DNA of 64,000 nt from Myroides sp. NP-2 (GTDB taxonomy: Bacteria; Bacteroidota; Bacteroidia; Flavobacteriales; Flavobacteriaceae), in the NCBI RefSeq assembly GCF_014145665.1, contig NZ_JACHTD010000003.1, forward strand, positions 186,001-250,000, given 5' to 3'. The notes beneath the pieces are model-generated. The model was not told the DNA's origin and did no database searches. It saw only the letters and a program-made list of their open reading frames with translations. The first letter of the stretch is position 1. Every line of letters starts with the position of its first letter. This document shows, piece after piece, positions 1 through 8,887 of this stretch. Both the position numbers and the translations under genes were made by a program.

Positions 1-629
1 TCATAGTAGAAGAAGGAAGCACTTGCTACATCATAGCCTACGTTTCCGTATTTTCCTGTTAACTCATTGATGATGTTTTCAATGAATTCGTTGTTCTCTG
101 TAATCTTATTTATAAATTCACTGTTGTTGGTAATATGCTCAATAAATTCAACATTATCACCTAATTTTGTAATAAACTCCTGATTTTCAGTTAAGTTAGT
201 TACAAACGTCGTATTATTTGCAATATCTTTAACTGCTAGAGAAACACTATGTCCTTGCGTATCCGTAATAATTAATGATTCCTCATTAGTAACGGTATCC
301 ATTCCAAGAACGAAAGTGTTGTTTTTTCTATCAACAAAGGTTGTTCCTGAAAGCAAAGGCGTCCAGCTATTGTCTTTCCAATAGTAGAAACCAGCTTCCA
401 TTGTAGGAATACCAAGGTGATATACTAATAAACTCTCTACCATTTCACCCTCAATAGAAGTACGGTCAGTAAGTCCATTTAACGTTAAGCGAGGAAGTAA
501 AACCCCTTTATTTGATGCTACAACATCTAGTTGCGCAGCGGCTGCTGCTTTTTTAGTACCGATACCAATTTGAGCAAATGCTGCTCCACTTAACATAAGT
601 GCGACGAATGGAATAATTCTTTTTATCAT
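1..629 (-). CDS. Secreted surface protein with decapeptide repeats (3' end outside window)
   Basis: The reading frame is open from the ATG at 627-629 to the window edge, giving 209 residues with no stop. It starts with a signal peptide (MIKRIIPFVALMLSGAAFAQ) and then IGIGTKKAA...LDV...KGVLLPRL, the N-terminal signature shared with the two surface proteins at 4419-5165 and 5192-5926. From about residue 144 there are five 10-residue repeats of the form F-(I/V)-x-x-(I/L)-T-x-N-x-E, for example FIEHITNNSE and FINKITENNE. Such periodic segments suggest an extended stalk. The start is supported by a promoter whose -7 box lies at 670-677. The function is probably surface adhesion, by inference from the signal peptide and repeats only. 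Confidence 0.8.
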   Translation of the reverse strand, partial: MIKRIIPFVALMLSGAAFAQIGIGTKKAAAAAQLDVVASNKGVLLPRLTLNGLTDRTSIEGEMVESLLVYHLGIPTMEAGFYYWKDNSWTPLLSGTTFVDRKNNTFVLGMDTVTNEESLIITDTQGHSVSLAVKDIANNTTFVTNLTENQEFITKLGDNVEFIEHITNNSEFINKITENNEFIENIINELTGKYGNVGYDVASASFFYY

Positions 630-669
630 ATTCTATTTATTGATTTATTTAACTTTTAATTTTCCTTCA

Positions 670-698
670 CAAAGATACCTTCATAACATTATATTCAA
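670..698 (-). promoter_or_regulatory. Bacteroidetes-type promoter of the repeat surface protein
   Basis: On the minus strand TATCTTTG (670-677) matches the -7 consensus TAnnTTTG, and TTG (696-698) lies 18 nt upstream as the -33 element. The predicted transcript start is about 35 nt upstream of the ATG at 629. Confidence 0.6.
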
Positions 699-1281
699 CA
701 ACACCTTGTAAATATTACGAATAATTTAATTATTTAGTTAAATTAAAAGTTTACATTTTGATTTTATTGATTTTTATTAATTTTAACACAAAGCCAAAAA
801 CCACAGTTTTAATCGCAAAAATTCACTACAGCTAGCTAAAAAAATCTAGCATAAAGAATAGTAGGTATTTTTTAGGTACAGTTTAAGTAACACAATCACA
901 AAATGTAGGGGAGTAAAAACGAAAACAAAAATTAATTTTTCTCATCGCTTTTTAGAAGCAAACCCCTTAAAAAAAACAGCTTTTTCAAAAAAAAACGTTA
1001 GGTAAGTGATAATTTTACGTAAAACCAATCAAAATTGTCTCTTAAAAAAATGATTGGATTGGAATGTAACTGCATGAACTAGCCACCTGACAACAAACTA
1101 CTGTTAAAACAGTACGTTTTTATCAAGATAGAATGCTTTTTCTTTAACTAAAGAACAGCAACGCTAAAACAAGGTGATGATTCTGTATAAGTCAGGTAAG
1201 TTTAAAAATCCTTACCCCTTTATATCGGCCGGATTACACAAGAAATGGCAAAAACGGCGATACGTTTCATGCTAATCTAAC
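699..1281. other. Gene-free AT-rich intergenic region
   Basis: No reading frame with a credible start and no RNA gene was recognised between the promoter at 670-698 and the end of the regulator gene at 1282. It holds A/T homopolymer runs and no obvious strong terminator. Confidence 0.5.
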
Positions 1282-1920
1282 TTAGTAATCCGTCAGATTC
1301 TTAATATTAGGTAAGAAAGCTCCGCGAATACAAAAAACTTCTCTTACATCTTTAGGCTCAACCGAGAAATTTTCAAAAGCAGGGTTATCACTTACAAATA
1401 AAAGTTCGCCTGTTTCTGTGTGACGTTTAAATCGATAACACAAAATTCCTTTGCCCTCTACAACTAATAAATAAATATGCCAGGGTTTCATTTCAGTTAA
1501 CTCAATTTGTTTTGTCAACACATAAGAACTTACCTTAATCGTAGGGTACATATTTTCAACCCCAATTTGAAAGGCCATATCAATTTCTTCTTCCGTTGGA
1601 AAAACACAACTCGGTGAGGTTCCACAACATTTTTCCGGATTGAGAAAATATTCGATATGGTGATCGACCGAAATCATCTTTACTCTTCTGTTTTCCAAAT
1701 CAACATTGAGTACAGAATTGGGATGAGCCAAAAACAAATCGTTTAAGTCGATTTTGTGTTTTTTACACACCTCTATTATTTTATCATAACGCAAAGTTTC
1801 TCTTACTTTCCAAGATGATAACGTATTCGGTTTTATACCTAACAAGTTCGCTAGTTCTAAATCGTTCTTGTAACCGAGTAGTTGTTTTAATCTTTTAATT
1901 ACTTCGTTTGCTTGTAACAT
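1282..1920 (-). CDS. CI-like transcriptional regulator with degenerate S24 peptidase domain
   Basis: A 212-residue protein. Residues 3-65 form a phage CI-repressor type helix-turn-helix (LELANLLGIKPNTLSSWKVR). Residues 105-205 resemble the C-terminal LexA/CI (S24) domain. The segment aligning with the catalytic GDSM motif reads VENMYPT, with Asn123 in the Ser position, and the Lys position 39 residues later is Tyr162 (GILCYRF against GVVYKRV in the protein at 45706-46473). It is therefore unlikely to self-cleave and may act as a constitutive dimeric repressor or sensor. I start at 1920 (MLQANEVIKRL); the longer frame to 2019 encodes only a Lys/Arg-rich leader across the upstream inverted repeat. 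It has no close neighbour; target genes are unknown. Confidence 0.75.
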   Translation of the reverse strand: MLQANEVIKRLKQLLGYKNDLELANLLGIKPNTLSSWKVRETLRYDKIIEVCKKHKIDLNDLFLAHPNSVLNVDLENRRVKMISVDHHIEYFLNPEKCCGTSPSCVFPTEEEIDMAFQIGVENMYPTIKVSSYVLTKQIELTEMKPWHIYLLVVEGKGILCYRFKRHTETGELLFVSDNPAFENFSVEPKDVREVFCIRGAFLPNIKNLTDY

Positions 1921-1957
1921 AGTTTTTTTCTTTTCTCTTTTTCTCTTTTTGTATATG

Positions 1958-1977
1958 GAGAATATTGTTCTATTCTC
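1958..1977. promoter_or_regulatory. Inverted repeat, candidate autoregulatory operator
   Basis: GAGAATA, 6-nt spacer, TATTCTC is a perfect 7-6-7 inverted repeat 38 to 57 nt upstream of the start codon of the CI-like regulator. A dimeric helix-turn-helix protein commonly binds such a site next to its own gene. Binding is inferred from symmetry and position only. Confidence 0.4.
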
Positions 1978-3114
1978 TAAATTCCAATTATCTTGCCAAA
2001 AAAATCGCACAGCTTGCATTTATGGCAAAAAAATAGGTAAAAAAAATCAAATTAAATTACAAACAACTGATTTTCAATTATTTATAATTTTATTTGTTTA
2101 TTTTATTTAACTTTTTTTTAAGATTATTTTTTTTCATTACGCAAATAAATAAGGCCAAAAAATATATTCCAAACCTAAAAAAAGGCTTCAAATTGAAGTA
2201 AATCGCAAAATATCACTAAAACTTATCCTGTTGTATTCAGAATTGCGTATGTAACAGTATACTTTTTGGGAAGTGCAGTATGCGCCTCATACACCTAAAC
2301 AGAAATGCCAGTACATACCCCTTATTGGCCTCTAGTTTATTATTATAAACAAAACAAACAAATTTAAACAATTAACAAATAAATCGTAGCATACATCTTA
2401 TTTTTACCACTAACACTTTATTTTATAAGAAATATCATAATAATTAAACATATTTTAATAAATAATAAACAAACTATCAATTTATATCTATTCTAAAAAC
2501 CCTAATAACTAAAGGTTTAGACGGTTTAAATTCGCTAAATGCCATTTTTAACAATAAACTCCATATACCCCTTCACTTAAATCTCGTAATGTGAGAAAAT
2601 AATCACAACCCTCGATTTTGAAAAATAAGTAGTAGCCCTATAAAAAAAGAGCCTCATTTTTAGATAAAACTCCCCAACAAGAAGCGAGTTTGTAAAAATC
2701 TGCTTCAATTTATAGCCTGAAAAGATGATGAGCAGCTGAAGTTTGTAGTTTTCCAAAAGTGTGAAAGCGAAAACAGTGCTAAAAAAAGTACTCCATTCAA
2801 AGTAAAACCAAGAGGAAGAGCGGTTTACAATACGCCAAAGAAATTCCTCTCCTCTAAGCGCTCGTTTTACTCTATATTGTGCGACACATACTGCATCAGC
2901 AACAAGAACGTCTTATTGTTCCTATTTGTTGTTCTAGAACTCCCCTATCGCCCGCTTTGAAGTTACAAGCTATTTCTTTAAGGTTGAAGTCGGGAGGTAT
3001 ACAGTACACCTCCATCCTGAGTTCATGCCCCCTCTATTACAAACAAGCGTATGAATAGACTCAGCTCGAACAAAACTCAAACGAAAGCAGATGAAAACTA
3101 TACGCATCCAAAAA

Positions 3115-3136
3115 AGAGGCTGTCTAAAAAGTCTAA
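3115..3136 (+). repeat. Dispersed AGGCTGTCTAAAAAG word
   Basis: AGAGGCTGTCTAAAAAGTCT occurs here and, inverted, AGTCTTTTTAGACAGCCT occurs at about 37037-37054. Two near-identical copies 34 kb apart, both next to hairpins in intergenic DNA, suggest a dispersed repeat end. Confidence 0.45.
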
Positions 3137-3137
3137 A

Positions 3138-3188
3138 AAACAAAACCCGATCGCGCGGATTTTCAATCCGTGGGATCGGGTTTTGTTT
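3138..3188. repeat. Large inverted repeat (24-bp arms, 3-nt loop)
   Basis: The left arm (3138-3161, AAACAAAACCCGATCGCGCG...) and right arm (3165-3188) pair at 22 of 24 positions around the loop TTC. The core CCCGATCGCGCGGAT recurs at 3437-3451. No gene ends close by, so it reads as a dispersed palindromic repeat more than as a terminator. Confidence 0.6.
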
Positions 3189-3307
3189 GAGTCTTGTTCG
3201 GGTCATGTTCGAGTCAGCTTCGGTAAATCGAGGATAAACCCCCGTAAATACACAGGTTTACCGAAGAAGACCCGAAGAAAAGTAAAACTAAAGCAAACAA
3301 ACAACTG

Positions 3308-3332
3308 AATAACAGCTGTTTGTGCTGTTATT
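3308..3332. repeat. Perfect hairpin, 9-bp arms
   Basis: AATAACAGC, loop TGTTTGT, GCTGTTATT. It is isolated in non-coding DNA; its role is unknown. Confidence 0.5.
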
Positions 3333-3436
3333 TGAAGGAAAAACAACACCATTTGTGCTATTGTTTACCAAATAGTGGAAAAACACGAAAGGGGTATTGC
3401 TGGTTGATTTCGACTGATGTAGGTTGTTAGTGTATT

Positions 3437-3488
3437 CCCGATCGCGCGGATATGATAATCCATGCGTTAGGTATTTGTAAATCCGCGC
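3437..3488. repeat. Second copy of the CCCGATCGCGCGGAT repeat with facing ATCCGCGC
   Basis: The 15-mer at 3437-3451 is identical to 3146-3160. ATCCGCGC at 3481-3488 is inverted relative to GCGCGGAT within it, so the two ends could pair over a 29-nt spacer. Probably a diverged relative of the 3138-3188 element. Confidence 0.45.
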
Positions 3489-3528
3489 CATCAGACGAAG
3501 CTCGAACAACAAAAGCCAAACACACCCC

Positions 3529-3558
3529 AAAAAAAAAGAGTGTCCATTGGGGACACTC
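3529..3558 (-). terminator. Rho-independent terminator of the SIMPL gene
   Basis: On the minus strand an 8-bp stem (GAGTGTCC/GGACACTC, 5-nt loop) is followed by nine T residues. It lies 19 nt beyond the stop codon at 3577. Confidence 0.75.
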
Positions 3559-3576
3559 TCTTTATCTAGTTCTATT

Positions 3577-4278
3577 TTATTTTAATTCGAAACTAATCGA
3601 AACGGAAGAATTTATCTCAATCTCACCAACAGCTAATGTTTGATCCATTTCGCCATCTGCTGTGGCAGATTTTAACGCATACATCGGTCTGAAAACAGGG
3701 GGTGGCATGGAGCCTCCACCATCAGTAACGCTTAGTACGCTACCTACTTGCTGTCCTAACGCCTCTGCATAGTCCTCCGCTTTTTTCTTCGCCTCTTTTA
3801 CGGCTAATTTGCGCGCTTCTGTTTGATACGACGCCAATTGAGAGGATTTGTACTCTACTCCATCAATGCGATTGACTCCATTTGTCATCACTCCAGCGAT
3901 TAAGGCTTCGTATTTTGACAAATCTTCTACAGTAACTGTAATCGTTTGAGTCGCTTGATAATAGTCTTTTTTATCGGTATAATCCGTATAGGAATAAAAA
4001 CTTAAACGTTGTGTTTGAATGTTTTTTTCTGGAATTTTATTGGCTTTCAAATACTTTAAAACGCTAGCTACACTCGTGTCATTTGCTTTTTTAACTTCAT
4101 CCGCCGATTTTCCTTTGTGTTCTATGCCTAAGCGAACAACCACCTGATCCGGTACCGCCTGTACTTTTCCTACTCCTTGTACTTGTATTTGTGGCACACT
4201 GCTAACCGCTGCGCTTTGCGCTTGGCCCGAAGCTCCTACTAATAGGGCTACGCTTCCTATCCATACTTTGTTTTTCAT
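3577..4278 (-). CDS. SIMPL domain-containing periplasmic protein (DUF541)
   Basis: A 233-residue protein with a signal peptide (MKNKVWIGSVALLVGASGQAQ) followed by the SIMPL fold: IQVQGVGKVQAVPDQVVVRL, a central repeat-like IQTQRLSFYSYTDY region and the helical segment EARKLAVKEAKKKAEDYAEA. SIMPL proteins are periplasmic or outer-membrane proteins, named from a mouse signalling homologue, and linked in bacteria to oxidative or envelope stress (E. coli YggE). It is a single-gene unit with its own terminator at 3529-3558. The length is usual for the family. Confidence 0.9.
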   Translation of the reverse strand: MKNKVWIGSVALLVGASGQAQSAAVSSVPQIQVQGVGKVQAVPDQVVVRLGIEHKGKSADEVKKANDTSVASVLKYLKANKIPEKNIQTQRLSFYSYTDYTDKKDYYQATQTITVTVEDLSKYEALIAGVMTNGVNRIDGVEYKSSQLASYQTEARKLAVKEAKKKAEDYAEALGQQVGSVLSVTDGGGSMPPPVFRPMYALKSATADGEMDQTLAVGEIEINSSVSISFELK

Positions 4279-4418
4279 GCTCTCTTTTTTATACTTCGTT
4301 TATAACAAATATAAAAATTCCAACGGGCATAAATCGTACTTTTTTTGGATTAACGCAAGTTTAAGACAAACAAGGCAGTACTACCTCGCCGACGGTAAGC
4401 CGTTCCGAATCGACCCGT

Positions 4419-5165
4419 TTACCTTTTTACTATGAATAAAATATTAAAATAGGATTTACTGCTAGTATGCGTACTACTCACGTCAAAAGTCAATTTACCG
4501 TCATTGCTAATAGAAATTGTATTGGGATTGATAATGCTTTCGTCAAAATCCGTAATTACGTAATCCAATTCATTGCGTTGATATAGGCGATCAGTTCCTG
4601 CAATTGGCAATACGTCGAGGGTATAACCTGGGTTTGATATAAAATTAGCATTTAAACTACGGGTAAACTGTCTTTCATATTCTGCATATAAATCGACTTC
4701 TTTTCTTTGGTTGGCTTGAATAGAAATATTAAACGAAGGCAGGTAGAAGAAGTAGTTAATATTTTGAACGATGTCTTCTGTAGGTAAATCTTGTTTTTCC
4801 CACTCCACTCCATTCCAAATATACATTCCCTTTGTAAAACCATTGGTTGTACTGAGGTTATATACTTGTAGTCCGATATGTTTTTCTTTAATCTTAGAGC
4901 TTGCATTGTTTACCCACTCCGCATCTGTTGTTGCAATAAAAGGCTCTAATGTTGTGCTATTTACCAACAGTACACGAGGCAATAAGAGTCCCCCAGTTGT
5001 AGCTGTTTCGTTATTGATGCCTGGCGTAATTCGATCCTTGATATCCAACAGGGCAGCGCGATTGGCAATACCTTCTGAACCAATAGTAACTTGCGCCCAT
5101 GCTGTAGTGGACAAACCAACTAAAGCGGTAAATAAAACGATGATATAAGTGGTTATTTGTTTCAT
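4419..5165 (-). CDS. Secreted surface protein, tandem paralogue of the next upstream gene
   Basis: A 248-residue protein with a signal peptide ending TTAWAQ and then VTIGSEGIANRAALLDIKD, GGLLLPRV, TLEPFI, HIGLQVYNLS and YIWNGVEWEKQ. All of these blocks recur in order in the protein at 5192-5926, so the pair arose by tandem duplication. The N-terminal signature also matches the truncated protein at 1-629. The C-terminal half is beta-rich and not recognised. It is the last gene of a four-gene minus-strand operon (8187 to 4419) encoding only exported proteins. Probable role in the cell surface or extracellular matrix, by inference. No type IX secretion C-terminal domain is visible. Confidence 0.8.
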   Translation of the reverse strand: MKQITTYIIVLFTALVGLSTTAWAQVTIGSEGIANRAALLDIKDRITPGINNETATTGGLLLPRVLLVNSTTLEPFIATTDAEWVNNASSKIKEKHIGLQVYNLSTTNGFTKGMYIWNGVEWEKQDLPTEDIVQNINYFFYLPSFNISIQANQRKEVDLYAEYERQFTRSLNANFISNPGYTLDVLPIAGTDRLYQRNELDYVITDFDESIINPNTISISNDGKLTFDVSSTHTSSKSYFNILFIVKR

Positions 5166-5191
5166 TATAATTGATGTTTTTATTCGAATTG

Positions 5192-5926
5192 TTATTGTTT
5201 TTCTTTTCCTTTATGTACAACAAGATAAATGTTTAAGAAGGACGATGAATCTGGGTTTATATTGTGAACAGTATACTCCATAACTCCTTCATCACTAATG
5301 CCGTGTATGGTTATAATATTCGGATCATAATGGGTAACGACGTAATCTAATTCATTCCTTAGATACGTATTGCTAGACAAGAATGCCCCTTTATTTGGTA
5401 TAGTCGTAATAAAGTAATTGGCATGCATATTCTTCACATATACTTGATACAGGTCAACGCTCAATCGTCTAGTAGAAGCATTATAAGGATCAATTAATGG
5501 TAAATTGAAAGCTGGCAAAGGAAAGACAATGCGATTAGGTTCACGTATGATCAATTCTTTCATTACCTTTTCCCACTGTGTGCCATTCCATACATAAGCT
5601 CCTGGTTGAAAGGCCGACGTACTACTGAGGTTATACACTTCTAACCCGATATGTTCTTGCATTAATTCACTTTTCTTCCCTGCATCCGTCCATTGGGCAT
5701 CTTGTGTATTTATAAAAGGCTCCAACGTATGCAAATCCACTAAATTAACGCGTGGCAACAACAATCCGCCAACGGTGGTCGTTGTATTATCGCTTGATGC
5801 CTTTTGACTTTTGAGATCCAAAAGCGCAGCGCGTTCGTTTGTATGTTCCATACCAATGGTTACTTGTGCCTTCACTGCTGTGGTAACACCAAACAACAAA
5901 CAAAGTATTCCTATTTTATATTTCAT
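5192..5926 (-). CDS. Secreted surface protein, tandem paralogue of the downstream gene
   Basis: About 244 residues. The signal peptide MKYKIGILCLLFGVTTAVKA is followed by QVTIGMEHTNERAALLDLK, VGGLLLPRVNLVD, HIGLEVYNLS and YVWNGTQWEKV, the same ordered blocks as in the neighbour at 4419-5165. An upstream in-frame ATG at 5932 is possible, but the Met at 5926 gives the more typical signal peptide. It sits 26 nt upstream of its paralogue and 27 nt downstream of the propeller protein, consistent with one transcript. The C-terminal domain is not recognised. Surface or adhesive function is inferred. Confidence 0.8.
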   Translation of the reverse strand: MKYKIGILCLLFGVTTAVKAQVTIGMEHTNERAALLDLKSQKASSDNTTTTVGGLLLPRVNLVDLHTLEPFINTQDAQWTDAGKKSELMQEHIGLEVYNLSSTSAFQPGAYVWNGTQWEKVMKELIIREPNRIVFPLPAFNLPLIDPYNASTRRLSVDLYQVYVKNMHANYFITTIPNKGAFLSSNTYLRNELDYVVTHYDPNIITIHGISDEGVMEYTVHNINPDSSSFLNIYLVVHKGKEKQ

Positions 5927-5953
5927 TATCATTTTTTTTAGGGTTGTTCCAAA

Positions 5954-7576
5954 CTAGTATTCCACATTTTTTAAATTGTGATTGACAGGTAAATAACAAC
6001 TGTACACAACCGTATACACCGATTTTTCTTCCTCTGGAATTGGTTGTCCTGAAGTGTCTAATGGACGTACGCGAATCAGATAGTTTCCTGGTTTTTTGAA
6101 GTAGTGTCTCAATTCACGAGCACTCGGAATAATTTCTGCCCCTCTTCCTTCTCCGAAATCAACCTCTATATAAGAGGAGTTTGTATTCAGTACAAATACG
6201 GCTTCTTCACCTACACAAAGGGTTGAAGGACCATCAAATCCCAAAAAGAATGAGGAAGCAAAAGTAGGCAATCCCAATCTGGTTCCAGAAATTCCATCAC
6301 CTCCCTGTTCGGGAGTTCCACTATTTCCAGTCCCTGGTGATAGATTTTCTAAGGCATATATTTGCGTAGTCAAAGGCTCATTAGGTGTTTCAAACATATA
6401 CATCAACGAAGTCACAGGCTCGTTAATATTACTAGAGCGCATCATGGTCATATACATTCGCATATCCGGGCCTAATTGCATGGCTCCAGGCCAACCTATA
6501 CGGGTGGAGGTTCTATAGGTTTTTAAAATACGTGTATCTCCTTGTAACAATTTTTCAAATTCAAAAACATAAGCGATGATTTCTGAATCAATATTCGTTC
6601 CTCCTGTTGCAGCTGTACTGATGTATAAGTATTTCCCATCAGGCGAAAACTCCCCTCCGTAGGTTTGAAAAACAGGGCGAGCATAAGGAATAAAAGCACG
6701 ATAATGGTTCATATTGCTAAAGACCCCTGTTTCATTGTCAAACTCTCCCCAAAGAAAATCGTCCTTTTCATGGAGCATTAAGGCAAAATGATCGCCTTGA
6801 GGAGATATTTTGAGATAGCCGTAGGCTCTTTCCGTTGCAGACATTTTAAGATTTGGAATTTCCGATACAACAGGTGTATTGGAAACACCGTCCTCTGTCA
6901 CTAACCAAGCGACCAAATTACTCGGTTTCAACCTTCCTGCTCGATCAACAGCGACAATCCAGTAATCTAGACCATTGGCGTGTCTTGTAGCCATAAGCGA
7001 TTCAGAGAAATTTTCTTTTACTGTTCCAGGAGGAAAAGTGAATTGGCGATTCTTTGGCAACACAATTCCGCCTGCTCCTCCATTTGCTTCACTGTCTAGT
7101 ATACTATAAGCAAATCCACTAGTAGTATCAGTCGCCGTTCCAATCGTAATGACAATATATTGGCTTCTGTGACGAGGATAAGGAATAACAAACCCTGCTT
7201 GAGCGGCACTATAATTACCTTCTAAGTCAGTGGCTCCAGGAACAACCTCGTGATTGCGATTGTAAATCGTGCTTCCACTAGAATAAAACATTAAATTCCC
7301 ACTTGGGTCAGACAACGTAAAACAACCTTCCCTTGTGCTCATTGGAAACATTTCTGGTCGTTCGCTCACTGGCTCATAGCGGGTTGGAATACCCGTTAGC
7401 TGCACTTTGCGATGTGGTGCATTCATTACATACGCTTCAAAGGTTTGGGTGCGATTCCAAGTAATTCCTTGACCAGATCCATAAAACCAGTTAAAAGCTT
7501 CTCGTTGTGCTTGTGTTGATAAGCTGATCAACAGAAATACAACAACAGTATATAGGTGTATTTTTTTCATTTTCAT
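5954..7576 (-). CDS. Secreted beta-propeller/PKD-like protein related to T9SS type-B substrates
   Basis: A 540-residue protein with a signal peptide ending STQAQ. Residues 80-400 carry repeated propeller-type strands (REGCFTLSDPSGNLMFYSSG, TIYNRNHEVVPG, GGEFSPDGKYLYIST) like the N-terminal region of flavobacterial proteins annotated as gliding motility-associated. Residues about 455-520 look like a PKD-like fold (VDFGEGRGAEIIPSARELRH...YFKKPGNYLIRVRPL). Those relatives usually end in a long C-terminal secretion domain; this one stops soon after the PKD-like segment, so it may stay in the periplasm or be anchored through partners. Third from last in the four-gene operon, with a PKD protein upstream and two paralogous surface proteins downstream. 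Confidence 0.7.
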   Translation of the reverse strand: MKMKKIHLYTVVVFLLISLSTQAQREAFNWFYGSGQGITWNRTQTFEAYVMNAPHRKVQLTGIPTRYEPVSERPEMFPMSTREGCFTLSDPSGNLMFYSSGSTIYNRNHEVVPGATDLEGNYSAAQAGFVIPYPRHRSQYIVITIGTATDTTSGFAYSILDSEANGGAGGIVLPKNRQFTFPPGTVKENFSESLMATRHANGLDYWIVAVDRAGRLKPSNLVAWLVTEDGVSNTPVVSEIPNLKMSATERAYGYLKISPQGDHFALMLHEKDDFLWGEFDNETGVFSNMNHYRAFIPYARPVFQTYGGEFSPDGKYLYISTAATGGTNIDSEIIAYVFEFEKLLQGDTRILKTYRTSTRIGWPGAMQLGPDMRMYMTMMRSSNINEPVTSLMYMFETPNEPLTTQIYALENLSPGTGNSGTPEQGGDGISGTRLGLPTFASSFFLGFDGPSTLCVGEEAVFVLNTNSSYIEVDFGEGRGAEIIPSARELRHYFKKPGNYLIRVRPLDTSGQPIPEEEKSVYTVVYSCYLPVNHNLKNVEY

Positions 7577-7593
7577 TTTTTACGATTAACAGA

Positions 7594-8187
7594 CTATTCA
7601 ACGATAACCTTGTGAATATTAGGATTCACAGGTATCTCAGGTGACACAGGAGCCGTACATGCCTCTACAACAACATCGATCTTTTTATCTTCATCCGCTG
7701 TTGGCACATAGCCACTTGTGAAAAATTCTACTTTAACTTGGTATACCCCCGGAATATCATAAGTGTAACTCGTTGTTAAAGTACCTGCCCTTGTCGGTAT
7801 TCGTACAAATTTTGGCGGTTTTCCGTCTCCAAAATCCCAATACGTTATATCTGCTTCAAGGGATTTAAAGCGAATATCTAAGGTATAATCGCGTTCTACA
7901 TCTCTACAGGCTTTTTGGACTTCTTGCGTCATAATGCGATTTTGAGCACGCCCAGCCTGGCGGTCCGGCAAAGCTTCGTAATACTCCATCCGATCTTCCG
8001 CATTTAAGCGGTTTAATTCGGCGATTTCTAACTCTTTTTGCGCCTGAATTAACTCAGGAGTCAGCCTTGTCGATGACTGCTGCCGAATAACAACAGTTAC
8101 GTCCTTTTCTTGTGCATAGCAGGCACTTTGTCCAGGAAGACAAATAAAAATTCCTCCCATAAGGAAGAATAATAGACTTTTTTTCAT
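7594..8187 (-). CDS. Secreted PKD-domain protein
   Basis: 197 residues from the Met at 8187 (MKKSLLFFLMGGIFICLPG...ACYAQ), which gives a normal signal peptide; the frame extends to 8238 without a better start. Residues about 40-80 are charged and probably helical (LIQAQKELEIAELNRLNAED). Residues 105-165 contain a PKD domain with the diagnostic YWDFGDGKPPKF and YDIPGVYQVKVEFFT. PKD domains mediate protein or polysaccharide contacts outside the cell. It is the first gene of the minus-strand operon ending at 4419, only 17 nt before the propeller gene. Exact role unknown. Confidence 0.75.
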   Translation of the reverse strand: MKKSLLFFLMGGIFICLPGQSACYAQEKDVTVVIRQQSSTRLTPELIQAQKELEIAELNRLNAEDRMEYYEALPDRQAGRAQNRIMTQEVQKACRDVERDYTLDIRFKSLEADITYWDFGDGKPPKFVRIPTRAGTLTTSYTYDIPGVYQVKVEFFTSGYVPTADEDKKIDVVVEACTAPVSPEIPVNPNIHKVIVE

Positions 8188-8887
8188 AGTAATTTTATTA
8201 TGATAGTTGATAGGATAACACTTATTTTTCACGTCCACAGCAAGTGGTGATTGATGTTGATTTTTTACGCTAAATACCTATCAGCTAATGAACAACGAAA
8301 TTACTACTTTTTTTTACCTTTTAATGACACCGAAAAAGCCAACACTAAGAAATTAAGGCAATTACAGTTACAACATTCTACACAAAAGGCAAAAAACAAT
8401 ATTCGCACCTCGTGGATTTTAAAACAATCGCCTTATTTATACTTGCTTTTTGCGATATGAATACCCTAGTACTTACTAAAAAACGCAACCTAAAAAAAAC
8501 GGTTAAGACGGATAAAAACCACCCTATTTCACCTATTTTTTTTATAAAATTTATGTTTTATTTAACATAATTGAGCGTAAAAACAGCTAAAATTCCATAC
8601 GAATTATGCTGCATATTTTGAAAATCCCTCTCGTTTAAAAGTTAGACTTCTAGCTTTTAACCTAAAAAAAACTAAAAAAATGAAAATTTATAAAAATTAA
8701 CACAGAAAAAGTTAGTATTTACCGCAAACCATGGCCCACAGTGCGATTAGCCGACAAAAACCAAGTTGTAGAGCAACTGCGGTTGCTAAGGGCTGTAGTA
8801 GTTGGATTCCCCTTGTGAGAAAAAATAAACAAAAAATCTTCTACCAAACAAAAAGACCGTTCTTAAAGGGCTTAGGCATACTAAAAA
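8188..8887. other. Gene-free intergenic region
   Basis: 700 bp upstream of the surface operon and downstream of the rhomboid gene. AT-rich, with an imperfect inverted repeat TTAAAAGTTAG/CTAGCTTTTAA at about 8635-8661. Short plus-strand frames here lack start context and resemble no family. No RNA gene was recognised. Confidence 0.5.

Larger units (their letters stand above)
2021..3528. other. Long gene-free region with hairpins and repeats
   Basis: About 1.5 kb between the regulator and the SIMPL gene with no convincing coding frame on either strand; the short frames at 2970-3308 fall across a palindromic hairpin and look fortuitous. The first half is strongly AT-rich. The second half contains a 24-bp-arm hairpin (3138-3188), a 9-bp-arm hairpin (3308-3332) and two copies of the 15-mer CCCGATCGCGCGGAT (3146-3160 and 3437-3451). 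It may be the remains of mobile or repeat DNA. Confidence 0.5.

Noticed and set aside
3115..3136. Insertion sequence end
   Set aside because: The AGGCTGTCTAAAAAG word recurs at 37 kb, but no transposase or paired terminal repeats with target duplication were found.
2970..3308. Two short opposing open frames
   Set aside because: Both cross the palindromic hairpin at 3138-3188 and resemble each other only because the DNA is self-complementary.
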